A stretch of DNA of 64,000 bases from Atrichornis clamosus (taxonomy: Eukaryota; Chordata; Aves; Passeriformes; Menuridae), in contig WBMZ01014167.1 in assembly GCA_013400975.1 (NCBI GenBank), positions 62,001-126,000 of the forward strand, written 5' to 3'. Below, one piece after another: positions 13,341 through 27,217 of the stretch. Numbering within the stretch: the stretch's first letter is position 1; each line of letters starts with the position of its first letter. The position numbers and the translations under genes were made by a program. Under the pieces are notes generated by a model. That model was not told the DNA's origin and made no database searches. It was given only the letters and a program-made list of their open reading frames with translations.

Positions 13341-14799
13341 TTTCTTTATTTCAGATTCCAAATAGATTCATATAGCTGTCTCCAATAGTTGGAAAAACTG
13401 AAGTAGAAAGAAGCAATTCAGAAATTAATATAGGAAAATGTCTAGGACTCCACAAATCAGAAAGGTTGAAGTGCTCTATCCTATAACAGCATCTTCCTAA
13501 AAAGAAAAGAGAACTTTGAATTTTCAAGCAATGATCTGATTTTGATAGCTTAGGTAAGTTACTACTAAGTAGGTTACTATAATATGTTATAAAAGCTTGT
13601 AGCATTTTGTGTTCCTTTTACAGAAGTTCATCATATCTGAATCCTTTAAGACAAAGCAGTTACACCAGTGTTACAGATTAGCAGGCCAGATTCTCCCTAA
13701 ACATGGTTTAAATATAACAAAGATTTCACATACACCTAGTAAAGAAAATGATCCAAGTTACAATCATCTTTGTGTCTGCAATACACTTTTTGTTATCAAT
13801 TGAACAAACGCTAAAAAACATATGTCATAAAACTGCACCTACAGTTATTTTATCCATCTTCATTTATAGTGACCTACATGTCTCTGAAGCAGTTACGGAT
13901 TTTGCAACATTTTAAGAGAAAGTTCAGAAAAACCCAAAAGACTTTGTAAATTCATATCTTTTATTTCCTTAATATTTACTAATTTTCATCAATGCAAAAT
14001 GAAGACCAGCTCTTCCATAATAAGGTCTTCAAAAAAACCCATGTATCTCACTAATAGACATACAGCTAGAAACATTGCCTCATCTACTTTTCTGCATAAT
14101 AGCAAAACACTGCTGTTACTATTTTTAGTTTTTCAGAAAATTTCAATTTACTTGAAAACTAACAGTAACTACAAGCAATTACCCAGCCTTTTGGAGAGAA
14201 GACGGGGAAAAAAACCCAAAAAAACCAAACTCAACCAGAAAAAGCCCCTGAGTGTAATTAATGAGATTGAACACAAGAGGTAGCTCGTGTCTCCGTGTTC
14301 TTCCATTCTACCCTGAAACAGGAACGAGAACAGAATGGCAAACAGAGCTGCCACAATAAAAGATGTGTCTTTAAAAGCAAGATGAAAAAAGTAAGTTTTC
14401 TGGGCTCAAAGCATTCATAGAGAGCAATGAGTGGGTTATTCTGGGTGTACCCCTGTGGAAAGCACCTTGTTCACTCTGAGTCATTTCATAGCAAAGCCCT
14501 GAGCCCACACAGAAAAGTTCCGTTTTCACCCAGGCTGCTTCTTTTTTTCCCCAATGAAAAGTTATGCCATCTGCTTCACACATAACACCAGTATATTCTT
14601 GAGGATGATAGTAACTTACCCTAATTCTAGGCCCTTTTAGTACAGTAAATACACTTTTTTGAAAACACAGTGATACTGATATTGAAGATGTAATTATAAA
14701 TGCACATATTTTCATACTTGTTTTCAAATATGTTAATTAAAATATGGCACAGTTGCAGAAAAGAAAGTCAGCTAAAAGGAGCCTGATGTGTATAATATT

Positions 14800-14885
14800 A
14801 TCAAGTAGACTGTAATTATTACCTCTTCTTGATAAATATGGTTAGAAAATTAATGCTTCAACGCTGTGCATCTAATCATTTTAAT
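14800..14885. promoter_or_regulatory. candidate AT-rich regulatory patch (GATA/homeodomain words)
   Basis: TTATCAAG, TGTAATTATTACC, TTGATAAATATGG, AAATTAATGC and CTAATCATTTTAATCATCC lie within 85 bp. The two GATA-type words and several TAAT cores make it enhancer-like, but AT-rich introns throw up such words often. Confidence 0.15.
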
Positions 14886-17600
14886 CATCCTTTAATACAA
14901 TGGACAAATCCATCAAAATGGAAAGAGATTCACTCACTGTTATGTTTCTGAAAGTGCACACCAAGAACTTCCAACTGCTTCCTAATGACAAGAATTAAGC
15001 ACCTGGCCATGACGACCTGTACCCATCTGTGGTTCACTCTCAAATAGTTTCTCCCATTAATCACACACATGCTGAGAACAGAAAGAGAATATTCATTATG
15101 GACAACAACTGCGGCCCCAAAAGTCTGACCTGGGTGGAGCAGCTCCCACCCCCTGAGTGCTGCCCCTCCCTGGCAGCAGCACACTCAGGTTTCAAACCAG
15201 GTGCTACAGAACAGTTGTGAGGCACTAACCTTATGCTCACCTGTCCGTAGTAAATATGCTGCAACAAAGAGGCTTTTATAAAGATCTTTTAGGCTTGTCT
15301 AAAAATATAGATCACGCTAATTTTCATACAATTTGTACATGTTACCTGTTATTTAAACACCAAAGAATCAGAACACTCAGGACCTTGCTAAAGTCACATT
15401 TTATCTTTTGCAAAAAGACCAAAAAAAGCCTGTATGTTAACGCCACAGGTATAATTCCTAACTCAACCAAGATACAGCTGCAGGTGAATTTTGGACAAGG
15501 AACCACTCACAAACACTAGCAGGACTGAAGCTCTCTTTACTCAAGTAAGATACAACATTCTCCTGTATGCATACACAGACATAGACAAGCACAAATAAAT
15601 ACATTTCAGATTAGGATCTGTTCTTCAGGGTTGCATCATTAGGGCAGATGTGCCCCTGCAATGGCAGCATCCCAGTTTTAGCCAACATTCTTCAAATGTA
15701 TTAATGCACTCAACATAAAAGATCAAATTATGACCTACCAGTTAACCTCTATCACAAAACCAATGCAAAGAACCATGTAAAACTCTCTACTTTGAATAAA
15801 AGCTGTTCTTATCAACAAGAAATTTCCTATGGGATCAAGGGAGTGAGGGAGATTTTGCCAATTGCTACAGTAATGTGTAATATTCAGTGCCATAACAAAT
15901 CACATCTTACTGTCATCTCACTACCCAGCTCCCACTCAGAATCTTTCAGTAAAGGATCTCAAAACACTTAATGTTTTATGCTGAAAAGCAAACTATCTAT
16001 AGAAAAGCATTTAATGCATGGAGTGCAGTGAACTCCAAATAAGGTCTCTACGGTAAAAAATTTACTAAAGTGTACGAAACCACAAATATATAGATATAGA
16101 TATATTCCTTTAAATGGGCAAATACCAAAATATAAAAGGGGAAAAATACACTATAAGTGCATATTTGAGATAAAATCTCCATATCACTTAACTTTGCACC
16201 ATGTTCTTGAGAAACATATAAATGCAGCTAAAAACTATACTAGTTCCCAATGTTTACTGAAAACAAAAACAAAGATACTATGACCTTCAGTTTCAATCCT
16301 GATTTACTTTCGGAGCTTATTACCTCCACATAAAGATACGCCATTATTAAAATTTTAAAAGGAAAATACTATTACAAACAAGGATCCCTTTCATAATTTG
16401 TAAATCTGTTATAGTCTAGATTGCTTTTTCACGTACCCATTTCAGGTGATGTTGAAAACATATGAAGCAATGATTCATTCCAAAAATTTTTATTTAAATA
16501 ACTTTAGTAGACTTAGTGAAATATTTAACCTAAGCAGCTTAACACACTCAAGTTTCAACATAGCTGTAGTCGCTCAATGGAAAATATAATTGTCCCAGTT
16601 TAACTGAGTATACAGTACCTGTGACAGCCTTGGCACTACCTGTGTGAACTGCCATGCTGCTAACAGGGAGAAGCAGGTAATACCCACCTAACATCAGTAA
16701 ATGCTGATGTTTATTTGACAAGACAAACTGGAGGAATCCAATCCTGGAACACATAGAGGCTGAAGCACCAAAGGAGATTAAATATCAACTAGGGCAGCGG
16801 ATACCATTTCATTTTGGCCTGAACTCAACCAAAACAAAACACAGGCAACCTGACTGGAAAGCCAACAGAAAAGGCCCAGAGCAACAGGAGCCCTTAGCCA
16901 GGACCTGCATCATCCCTCACTTAATTGTATGCTGATAAAGAAAACTGCTTTATTCCAGTCCCCAGCTTTGCATGGACTCCTTGGGCTCCTTTGCCAACAG
17001 GGATGAAGGCAAGCAAGAGGAACCACTGGGATGGCCAAGGCCGGGCTCGCTACCAGGAAGGGGTGTGAGAGAGAATCAGACACAGATAGCGAGCGTGCTC
17101 CTACACTTTAATCACTTCTAAGAAACAACTTTGCAGCAGTGGGTAAGATGTCTGGAGTCTGTCAAAGTCAGGGGATTTAGACATTTAGGCACCCAATACA
17201 CTTCTTTAAACTGGAGCTTTGACAGCATCTGGAGACGAGGCTTTTGCAGCAGCTGACTTTAGCTCTGCTCCCTAATCTGCTTACGCTCCCTCGGTGGCTG
17301 ATAACCACTGAATGGTCCCACCAAAGCACAGCTCAGAGAGGCCAAACTCAGCTGCTTCTCCAGCAGGATTCACAGACAAAACCTGTCACCAGAAAATGAG
17401 GAGAGGAGCCTCACACTAGTTGCAGTTAACCTTCAGGGAGGGACACCGCTGAACAGGAGGGCACCACAGACTGACATTACTGTCACGTTTGCAAGTACCT
17501 GAACAAGGCAAACAGACTGTCTGAAAAGGTTTTAATAGAATTTGTTTAATTATGAATATCAAGAATTGTTTTGACTACTACAGATCAAGCATATTAAAAA

Positions 17601-17747
17601 TCATAGAATCACAGAATGTTAAGGAGTTGGAATGGACTTTAAAGACCATCTAGTCCCAACTCACCCTGCCACGGACAGGGACACCTCCCACTAGAACAGG
17701 TTGCTCAAGGCCTTATCCAGCCTGGCTTTGGAAACTGCCACAGTTGG
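17601..17747 (-). mobile_element. CR1 LINE 3' fragment (about 0.15 kb)
   Basis: The segment starts TCATAGAATCACAGAAT and continues with GGAGTTGGAATGGAC, ACCATCTAGTCC and GGACAGGGACACCTCCCACTA, the reverse complement of a CR1 3' end. It holds only the non-coding tail and the last few ORF2 codons. Its tail differs from the copies at 7.6, 25 and 50.7 kb, so it is another subfamily. Confidence 0.93.
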
Positions 17748-17853
17748 GGCAAATTTATCCAAAAATGCATAGTAAGGACAGGGAGGTACTTCTCATTGGG
17801 TCACAAATGCACTTACTCCAAGATAATTTGCTAGACTATTTCAGATCTCAGTT

Positions 17854-17868
17854 AAAAAAAAAAAAAAA
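17854..17868. repeat. poly(A) tract
   Basis: Fifteen A residues, about 0.1 kb from a CR1 tail fragment. CR1 elements do not end in poly(A), so the tract is not part of it. Confidence 0.9.
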
Positions 17869-19261
17869 TTTGATTTACTGTAGTCCTCTTCTATTATTCA
17901 CGTAAACCTCACTATAAATATCCTAGATGAAGAAGAACTGTATCACATTATAGACAGAATACAAACAAGTGCTCATATTTACACTGAGTGAATTTCCATG
18001 CTGCTATATGACTAGACGGTAGAAGCATCTCTCCATCTTATCAATAACAATTACGATGCAGTACAAGTAGGAGAAAAACATTAAAAATATCTATGAAAAA
18101 ATCCACACCTCTGTAAATATCAATATAAATTTAAAAGTACTATATAAACTAGTCACTTAATGAAAGTGTGATGAATATCATTCTATACTGTATATCCACA
18201 GACAAAAAACATCTTCACTCCAGCATGTAAAATACCTAGCTATAGTCAGTTCAGCAGTACAATCTTAGAAAAGTAGAAAGTGAGATTCACATTTTTAAAA
18301 TATAAACTTCTAATTTATAGATTCATCTATTGATGCTGATACAGAAAGCTAAACATATCTATGTACCATTAGCAAATAAAATCTTTTTTTATACAGAAAA
18401 CCCACACACAGAAGTAACCATTACAAAGTATCAAATTGTGACATAAAAAGAAAAAAATTACACCACCCTATGCTACTGAGCACAGATATATTTTTGTTAA
18501 GTTATAAACTGTAAGCACAAAATCCCCATCATTAGTTCTAACATCTACTCAAAGCTCATTACTTTGGATATAAACTTGAAAAGGGGCAAAAACACCCCTA
18601 CAAACCCACAACACTTAACTGAACTCATTCCATCTATCATTGTAATGCCCATCACACAGTCCTCTGACAACTAGACATGAAAGACTGTGATAGAGACAGT
18701 CTCTGCCACTCCAAAGAACTTAGGATCATCCCTGAGTATTGCATCTCCTGCTTCCCTCTACAGCTCATTTACAGTTCTGTCTGAAAGCACAAGTCTCAGT
18801 CATCTCTGAAAAAAAAAATGCTGGTGACCTTCTACTGTTGGCAATAAAACCTTGGTATTTACCCTTCCACTCTATTTCTTACTTTTTTTTTTTCCCCCTG
18901 AGCTGAGATAAATTTCTCCCTTATTCCATAGCTGTTAAGTCTTCTTTAGAGCTTCTGAGGGCAGACATCTTTCAGAAAGCCAAGTGAGAAATATCATATG
19001 GATCATCCTAATTCCACCAGAGTAACCCCAACAGATTTATGAAATATGATTTATATTAACAAACAGATGAGTTAGAAAACATGTCAGCCCTCCCCACAAG
19101 ATCAGATTCATAAAAACATCAGGACATAAGAAGAGCAATCAATTGCAAAGTCTTCCTTCGTGTTTGTTCCTTTGTCAACTCAGACTCCACTCCTGCTTAG
19201 AAGCAGCTGTATTGTAAAACAAAATCCGAGCTGGCTGTGCCACATTCCTTTTCCTCATTAC

Positions 19262-19345
19262 CAAGATGTACCATAACAACAATTTCTCCAAAACAGACTT
19301 GCCCAAAGTCACACAGGATGTTTGTGACAGAGTCCAAACACAACC
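19262..19345 (-). mobile_element. MIR-like ancient SINE fragment
   Basis: The core ACTTGCCCAAAGTCACACAG at 19297-19316, followed by GACAGAGTCC, resembles the conserved core of MIR elements read in reverse complement (CTTGCCCAAGGTCACACAG, then GGCAGAGCC). The flanks are too diverged to set borders. MIR relics are known at low density in birds. The call rests on about 40 bases. Confidence 0.5.
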
Positions 19346-22300
19346 AGCCACAGGAGGAGTGGAACATCAGTTTTTCCCATCAGTTTTGATTCCAGTTTTC
19401 CCGCTGACTTCCAGGAGAGAAATCTGTCTATCCTCTCTCCTTCCACAGTTAGATCACTGGGATTTCTGTGTATTCTGCTTATATTCTGTACTGGAATTCT
19501 CTTTTTTAAAATATAGAGACTTCTTGCTTTCTTTAATCATCTACCATCTTAAAAGTTTTAATTAAAAAAGCAAGAGATATGTCCTGTCTTAATTCCATCT
19601 ACATTGAAGATCGCTGCCATGTCACTAATTTACTGCTTCCAAACGTTTTCTATTAAACTAATTCATTGTGTTACAGATGTTGCTATTGATTTATCTACTG
19701 AACTAAACACATAATGAAGCACAAAGTAAAACCAAAAAAAAAACCTTATTGCTTTTTTTCTCTTATTAATTTTGTCATGGCTCCAAGAATAATTCCCTCA
19801 ACAGCAACAAAAAGCCATATGCTTTTTCAGTCCAGTCTCTCTGTAAAACCAGCTTTCTAGAAATAGAATTAAGAAAAGAAGTAGTGATGAAAAGATAAAC
19901 TCGAAAACAAATAGAACAAATTACTTTAAAATTCCGGCTCCATTTTAGAAATTAATACAACTAGGTTTTATTTTAAGTGACAATTTTCTTCTGATTATCA
20001 TTCCTATGGTACAATTTTAGGATTATAACAGAGAAACCTGAATCAAAATCAGTATTTTTTTGTTGGATCAAAGCATGAAATACAGCTGCTACATTTTATG
20101 AGTGCAACACAAATGCCGATCTAAACAGTATGAGCTAAGACAAGCTAGGTTCAAATGTGCAACAGGTTTCCAATGTCAGGGTATGAGAATCATGAAGTGT
20201 TTACTAAAATGCAGCAAAAGGCTAATGTGTTAATCGCTGCAAGTTACCAAAACATGAAGTCACTGAGTACATCAATACGTATCTATCAACTTCAGGAGTT
20301 GATATGGGCTCCATAATACCAGGCTGTTGCATTTGGAAAAGATTAAGAACAGGTAAGAGCAGTTTCAAATATTTGTTTAACCTGGATTCAATATCCCTAC
20401 TGTATCTAGGAGGTCCTGTGGAAATCTGAGGGAAACACTGTCCTTTACATAAGATGGATGCAATACGTTCAGAGGGGCTAGTCAAGCACTTTACCTCTCA
20501 ATAAAAATAAAGTGAGCGTATACAAAACAGCCTATTTTTTTATTTTGGCACGTGCAAATACAATTGCTTTTTGGAAGCCATAAAAAGGAAGAGGATGGGG
20601 AAAGGAATGAATGTACATCAAGATGGTTATCCTGATCTTCGCACCAATAAGCATCATGGACCAGCTCTGTAACATCTTTAAGAATTACATTATTAGCATT
20701 TACATTACATTATTACCTTTACATTATTAGCAAATACTCCCATGCTTTTGCATTTGACAGCCACTCAAAAGACTGAGCATGTGAATGGAGAGGACAGAGC
20801 CAAGAGGTAGAGGGCTAGACAGAAATGCCCTGAAGACCTACCCTGCTCTGGTTAGACCCTGCTGCCTACAGCCATAAACCTTTAACTTGCAAGCTAGTTA
20901 AACAAGGATGGCTCCATATCCAAAGAATTAAATTGTTTACTACACAGTTTATTTGCTGACTAAACCATCACTTTATCATTTGGAAGGACTGAAGTCTTCC
21001 ATTTTTACTAATTAGTAGATGTCAGCTATTATTGTTTTAAGATGTATGACAAGAAAAAAAAAATTTAATTCCCCGTTCTGTAATCCACATGTAGCACTTC
21101 TAGTGCCTAAATACTGACTCCAAGACATCAGGCCAAAGGCAATGCTCAAGTTTTTCATTCATTTGCATCTGAGTTAAGTGTCTACATTCAGTCCACCTAA
21201 CTTCTGACGGAGCATGGAAGGAGGAAAAAAAATGAATTCATTGTATTTCAGTAAGTGAACGTACTTTTACTGAAGTTCAATGAATTGTTCTGTAGCAGCA
21301 AAGCATCAACATTTGTAATAATTCAGGAAACCACTGTCATTCAAAGAAGACAAGAAACTATTACACCACTGCTCTGCATCTGTTCCCCCAATGCAAATCT
21401 GTCCACGTCCGTGAGCAAGTGCCGGTGCCGATGCTCCATGGCCTGTCTGTGGAGCAAACAGGAGCAGGGGATGACAGGGAAGAGATAGGTGTCTCAGTCT
21501 GCATCTCCAACAGGTATTGTGCCCAAACAATGTCATGAAGTGAAAAAACACTGCCCAGTGTCATTCATCAAAGCAGTAAGATAGTGTCAAGAAAAGAAAT
21601 ATGTTCTCAACTGACAACTTGTTTTAATGAAAATGCATTGCAATATTTAAAAAGTTTTCAGAGCTGACTTCTCTTTTTGACAGCTGACAGATTTATGACA
21701 GCTATTTTTGATGAAAAATGTGCGACAAGATTAACAATATTCAAAACAAAGAAATCGATGTAGCCTGCCTGAACACGCCAAAGTACTAATAGAGGAAGAG
21801 AAGGTAACTTAGTAAAGCAAAGACTGTAGAAAATAATCTAAGGCCGCTTAATAGGAATGTTTCAATTTTACAATATTTTTAAAACTGGAACGACCCTTAA
21901 TGAACGAATTGACTTCAAGTGTGACAGACTGTGGGACACTGTGGTTCTCACAAGTGCGAACACTTCATGTTTGATCTTGCTCTCAATAAAAACAGAATGA
22001 AAGCAATGAAAGACAAATAAATGGCAGACTTATTGCTACCTCAATTTTCTTGGGTTTTCTTTTCAGGAAACAATTCTGTAGGGTTTCTTTGGTTTTGTGG
22101 GGTTTTTCTTTTGTGGCTTTTTTTTAAAGAATTAGCTGAAGTGTAAAACTACATTATGAAAACTTTCCATAACTCATCTTAAACATGATCAGCATGAAAA
22201 CAACTAAAGCAATGTTAAGTTTATAACCACCTTTCTAACCATCTCTTTAGTATGTATAACATACAGCAGATATAAGTTCAAGCGACTGTGCAAATTTTTT

Positions 22301-22489
22301 CTCTGATCATTAGGAATAACCATATCCACCATCCTGTTCTGCAGTACTTTAACCTCTTTCCAACTTTTGGTCATGAACTCTATCCTATGCCTCAGCAACC
22401 ACTTGAGGAAACCATCGCATTCCTACAGAAGTTCTGGCTCTGCTTGAATACGAAAACAAGAAGAGCTGAAAGTCATTGTGCAGCAGGAA

Positions 22490-25228
22490 ATCTGACATAT
22501 CTGCAATCATGGGAACATAACTCACACACCAGAATTCTGCAAGGGGTGGCTATAAACTCTTCAGAAGGGCCAGGCAAGGAAGGAGATGTGGCGGGGTAGC
22601 CCTGTATATGTTAGGGATTGTCTAGACCTCAATGATGGTGACACTGGAGTTGTGTGTTTATGGGTAAGAATAGAGAGAGGCCCCCATCAGGGGAATATCC
22701 TGGTGGGAACCTGTTACAGACCACCCAACCAGGATGAAGATGCAGAGGAAATATTTTTATAAGCAGCTGACAGAAAATTCATAATCACTGGCCATTGGTC
22801 TCATGGAAGATGTCAATTTACTAGATGTCTTCTGGAAGTACAACACAGCAGAGAGAAATAGTCCAGGAGGTTCCTGCAGTTTATGGAAGGTGACTTCCTG
22901 ACACAGCTGGTGAGCAACTCACCCAGGGAAGGTGCCCACTGGTCCTGTTGTCTGTAAACAGAGAGGGACTGATGGGTGATGGGATAGTTGGAGGCTGTCT
23001 TGGGCACAGGGATCACAAAATGACAGTTTTCGATTCTTGGAGAACTATGAAGGAGGCAGAACTCCCACAGGCAGCAGAACTGTCAAACTTGGGCTTGCAG
23101 AGGGCAGACTTTGGCATGTTTAAGAGACTGGTTGACACAGTCCCTTGGGAGGCAGTCCTGAAGGACAGAGCAGTCCAGGTAGTCTGGACATTCCTCAAGA
23201 AGGAAATTTTAAAGGCACAGGAGCAGGCTGTCCTTGTACGAAAGACAAGTCAGTGGGGAAGAACACAGGCCTGACGGAACAGAGAGCTTCGGCTGGAATT
23301 CAGGGGAAAAATACAAGAGTTTATGACCTTTGAAAGAAGAGGCAGGTCACTCCAGAGGACTACAAGGATGTCATGAGGTTATGCAGGGAGAAAATTTGAA
23401 GGACTAAAGCCCAAATAGAACTTAAATCTGGCTACTGACATAAAAGACAATTCAAAATGTTTCTAGAAATACATCAGCAATCAAATGAAGGCTACGAGAA
23501 TTTCCATTCCTTACTGCATGTGGCAGGAAGCATATGACAAAGGATGAGGAAAAGGCCAAGGTACTCCTTCTTTGCCTCAATCTTATTTAAAGACCAGTTC
23601 TTCTATGGGTACCCAGTCCCTGAACTGGAAGACAGAGATGAGAAGCAGAATTAAGCCACCAGAATCCAAAGGGAAGCAGTCAGTAACCTGCTACATCACT
23701 TGGACACACACTAGTCTATGGAGCCAGATGGAATCCACTCAAGGGTGGATCCCACTGAGGGAGCTGGGGGAAGTGCTCACCAAGCCCTTTTCCATCATTC
23801 ATTAGCAGCCCTGGCTAACCAGGAAGGTGCCAGGTGACTGGAAGTTGGCAAATGTGATGCCCATCTACAAGAAGGGATAGAAGGAAGATCTAGGAAGCTA
23901 CAGGTCTGTCAGCCTGACCTCAGTGCTGGGGAAGGTCATGGAGCAGATCATCTTGAGTTCCATCACACAGCACAGACAGGACAACCAGGGGATCAGGCCC
24001 AGCCAGCATGGGTTAATGAAAAGCAGGTCCTGCTTGACTGACCTGATCTCCTTCTATGACAAGGTGACCCGCTTACTGGATGAGGGGAAGGCTGCGGATG
24101 TGTCTACCTAGCCTTTATTAAAGCCTTTGACACCATTTCCCACAGCATTCTCCTGGAGAAACTGGCTGCTCCTAGCTTGGATGGGCATGCTCTTGGTTGG
24201 GTAAAAAACTGTCTGAATGGCCAGGCCCAGACCCAGTGGTGATGGAGTTACATCCAGTTGGTAGCCAGTCACCCGTGGTGTTCCCCAGGGCCCCAGTATT
24301 ACCTGTATTATCTGTTTAATATTGTTATCAATGATGTGGATGAGGAGATTGAGGGCACCCTCAGTCAGTTTGCTGAGAACACCAAGCTGGGCAGGAGCGT
24401 TGAACTGCTGGCGGGCAGGAAGGCTCTGCAGAGGGATCTGGACAGACTGGATTGATGGGCTGAGGCCAGTTGTATGAGGCTCAACAAGGCAAAATGCTGG
24501 ACCCTGGGCTTGGGTCACAAAAACCCCAGGCATGGTACAGGCTGAGGGAAGAGTGGCTGGAAAAATGCCTGCAGGAAAAGGACGTGGGGTGCTGAACATG
24601 AGCCAGAATGTGCACAGGTGGCCAAGAAGACCAGTGGCATTCTGGCTTGTACCAGCAACAGTGTGACCAGCAGGACTGGGGCAGTGATTATTCTCCTGTA
24701 CTCAGCACCGGTGAGTCTCGAGTCCTGTGCTCAGTTCTGGGCCCCTCACTACAAGAAGCACATTGAGGTGCTGGAGTGTGTCCAGAGAAGGGCAGGAGAG
24801 CTGGTGAAGGGTCTGGAGCACAAATCTTATGAGGAGCAGCTGAGGGAGCTGGGGGTATTTAGCCAGGAGAAAGGGAGGCTCAAGGGAGACCTTATTGCTC
24901 TCTACAACTGCCTGAAAGCAGGATGCAGCCAGGTGGGGGTCAGCCTTTTCTCCCAAGTAACAAGAAAAAATGGCCTCAAGTTGTAGCAGGGGAGCTTTAG
25001 ATTGGATCTTAGGAGAGACTTCTTCAAAGCAAGGGTTATCAAGCATGAAAACAGGCTGCCCAGATAAGTGTTTGACTCACCGTCCTTGGAGCTATTTAAA
25101 ATAAGTGTGTATGTGGCGCTTAGGGACACAGTTTTGTGGTGAACTTGGCAGTGCTGGGTTAACAGTTGAACCTAATGATCTTAGAGGTTTTTTCCAACCT
25201 AAAGGATTCTTTAATTCTATGATTATAA
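22490..25228 (+). mobile_element. CR1 LINE, long decayed copy (endonuclease to 3' end)
   Basis: This is the longest repeat in the window, about 2.7 kb on the plus strand. Scattered frames hold in order: an endonuclease remnant ending LGHRDHKM (about 22.99-23.03 kb), the linker before the reverse transcriptase (LGEVLTKPFSIIH; DWKLANVMPIYKKG, 23.76-23.88 kb), reverse-transcriptase fragments (SLTSVLGKVMEQIIL; ACLTDLISF-like), a GVPQGP-like turn at about 24.28 kb, the catalytic box as FAENTKLG instead of FADDTKLG (about 24.37-24.39 kb), and the C-terminal region ([36 protein letters not shown]). The 3' tail ends near AATTCTATGATTA at 25214-25226. There are many stops and frameshifts and the catalytic Asp pair is gone, so it is dead. 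The 5' end is truncated inside the endonuclease. Confidence 0.95.
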
Positions 25229-26831
25229 ATCTGTAATATACTGGTTTTGCTATTTTTGTAACTTTGTTTTTCATTTCTTGACTAATCCATCTGAAAGTAA
25301 TTTTCCTAAGATTGACAAGGAAACGAAGATCTTGATTTTTCAGTTTTAAACTTAGACCACATGAGACACCTCACTATTTCTGACCATACTGAAAACTAGA
25401 GTAATAAAGCCTGTGGGACAAAAAAGAAAGTTAAAACAACATCGTTCTTTCACAAAGTACCCTAGAAGTAAAGCTGTCAGTCACAGATGACAAAAAGCCA
25501 GTTACAGCAGGAGTGTGAAATGTAAGCATCACTCTCTCACTACTTTCTATTTATTTTAAAGAAGAGATGAACAGTCATTAATATTTACTGTATTTCAAAT
25601 TAGTCAGATAACACAATATTCAGCCTGAAGTCAGGTTAGGCAGCAGCTGGTAAGATAGATGTCATCTGTCAGGGGCTGTTCTTCTAAAAGCCACTAATAC
25701 TGTCAGTGAAAATTACAGTCTACAAATCAAAAGAACTTAAGTGTTTGAACTGAAACACACATGAAATCAGACAGTTCCCACTGGATTTTCCCCATGTGCT
25801 ATTACCTCCATGAGCAATTCACACTTCAACTGACAGAAATTGCTGAGAAAGCAAAACATTGCTTGCTTTCTATCCGAGAAGTATACTTTGAGCCAGGGGA
25901 CACATTTTTAGATAATTAAAATTAATTTTCCTCCCTTTTTGTCAAGAAATATTAAAATCAAGCTGATGTAAAGCAAAATGCTCACTCACTCTTGCATAGG
26001 ACAACAGGGGGCAAAACTTCGTTGCTACTACAAAAGTGAAAACACGTTAGTTGGAAATGAGATAAAATTCCTTTCCATTAGTACATTCTGTAACATTAAA
26101 ACACAGCTTTTCCTAATAGAATTAAAATGCAAACAAAGACCTTTCACTCAGAACTTGAGTGACTGTTCAAAACACATGTCAAAATATTGCTTATATAGCA
26201 CAAAAAACCCACAAGTTTTACACCACACAAGAATCATTATTCCACTAAAACAGTGGCAGAGCACTTAAAACATATTTTTAAGTACTAAAAGGTACTAAAA
26301 CCTAGCATATAAAACTATATTCTGTTTCTGTTAAAGTGCTGAGAATACGAACATTTTGAAATGAAGTGTTACGATTGATTTCTGGGCACACCTTTCTTCT
26401 TTTTTTTTTTCCATCTAGTTTGTATTTGGCAGGCTTTTTTCCCCTCTTAATTGGAACAGAATGACTAAACCTAGAAAGGTATTAGTGCAGCTGACAACAG
26501 TATTTTTTGAAATGCATCATCCTCATTTTGAGGATATAATACTGCACAATAAGCAGCAAAAAAAATGCATGCATGCTGCTTCCTTGCTAATCAGGGAATG
26601 CCACCAGGAATTTTAAATTAATAATCAGTGTGCAGCAGTACTGGCTGGATGTCAGCTGGATGCTGAGTGGGTTTCTACAGAAGGATGGGCAGTCCCCTCC
26701 TGGGCAGCACTTGGAAGGCGAGGCAGGGGTGTACCCTCGTGGTGAAGGCAGCTCCTGCAGACCAGGCCACAATAGCACGAGTGTAGCTGGAACGTCCTGT
26801 GACAGTCACCAGCACAGTGGAGACTGGACCA
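25229..26831. other. intronic DNA between two CR1 copies
   Basis: Nothing recognised, except that 26640-26831 is GC-richer and could be a very old 5' continuation of the CR1 that begins at 26832. Confidence 0.65.
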
Positions 26832-27217
26832 CAGGATATACAAGGAGATGCCAAGAAAGCTGGGCTTGTTCAGTTTTAAGAGGAGGCTAAAAGAGAAGCT
26901 TGTTGTTGTCATCTGTGGCCTAATGGGAGGGCAGAAAGAAAACAGAGCTGGGATCTTCTGGGAGGTGACCCAGAAGTGGGAGGAGATGGAACAATCACAC
27001 TAATTGCAACATCGAGAATTCAGATTAGGCTTTGGAAACACTTTTTCACCTTGTCAGCAAACAGTGAAATAGGTGCACAGAGAGGCTGCACAAGCTCCAT
27101 CCTTGGAGTTGCTCAGATGCAGACTGCACAGACCCTGTTGCAGAAGGGGGTTGGACTTGGTGGCTCCAGAGGTCTCTTACAGCCTCAATCCTTCTGTAGC
27201 TCTGTGACTCGTTTTGT
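26832..27217 (+). mobile_element. CR1 LINE 3' fragment (about 0.39 kb)
   Basis: On the plus strand it carries the decayed C-terminal ORF2 region (AAGCTGGGCTTGTTCAG, then a GAGGCTAAAAG stretch), CACAGAGAGGCTGCACAAGC, CTCCATCCTTGGAG, GGGGGTTGGACTTGGTGG and CCAGAGGTCTCTTACAGCCT, and ends with a degenerate TTCTGTAGCTCTGTGAC tail. This order is the standard CR1 3' end. The 5' border is approximate; 26640-26831 may be older CR1 sequence or unrelated DNA. Confidence 0.9.

Larger units (their letters stand above)
8859..17600. other. AT-rich intronic DNA
   Basis: No gene is visible. The stretch holds a short 9-bp tandem repeat at 13.31 kb and an AT-rich motif patch at 14.8 kb. A GC-richer part begins around 16.8 kb and runs to about 17.5 kb without any recognised coding frame. 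ORFs of up to 118 codons here show no family resemblance. Confidence 0.7.
17748..22489. other. AT-rich intronic DNA
   Basis: Apart from the MIR-like scrap at 19.3 kb and a TTACATTATTA-rich stretch at 20.68-20.73 kb, nothing was recognised. A G/T-rich low-complexity stretch lies at 22.08-22.13 kb. Confidence 0.7.

Noticed and set aside
14371..14727. 118-codon minus-strand ORF with a hydrophobic start resembling a signal peptide
   Set aside because: The rest shows no domain, and there is no splice or promoter context supporting expression.
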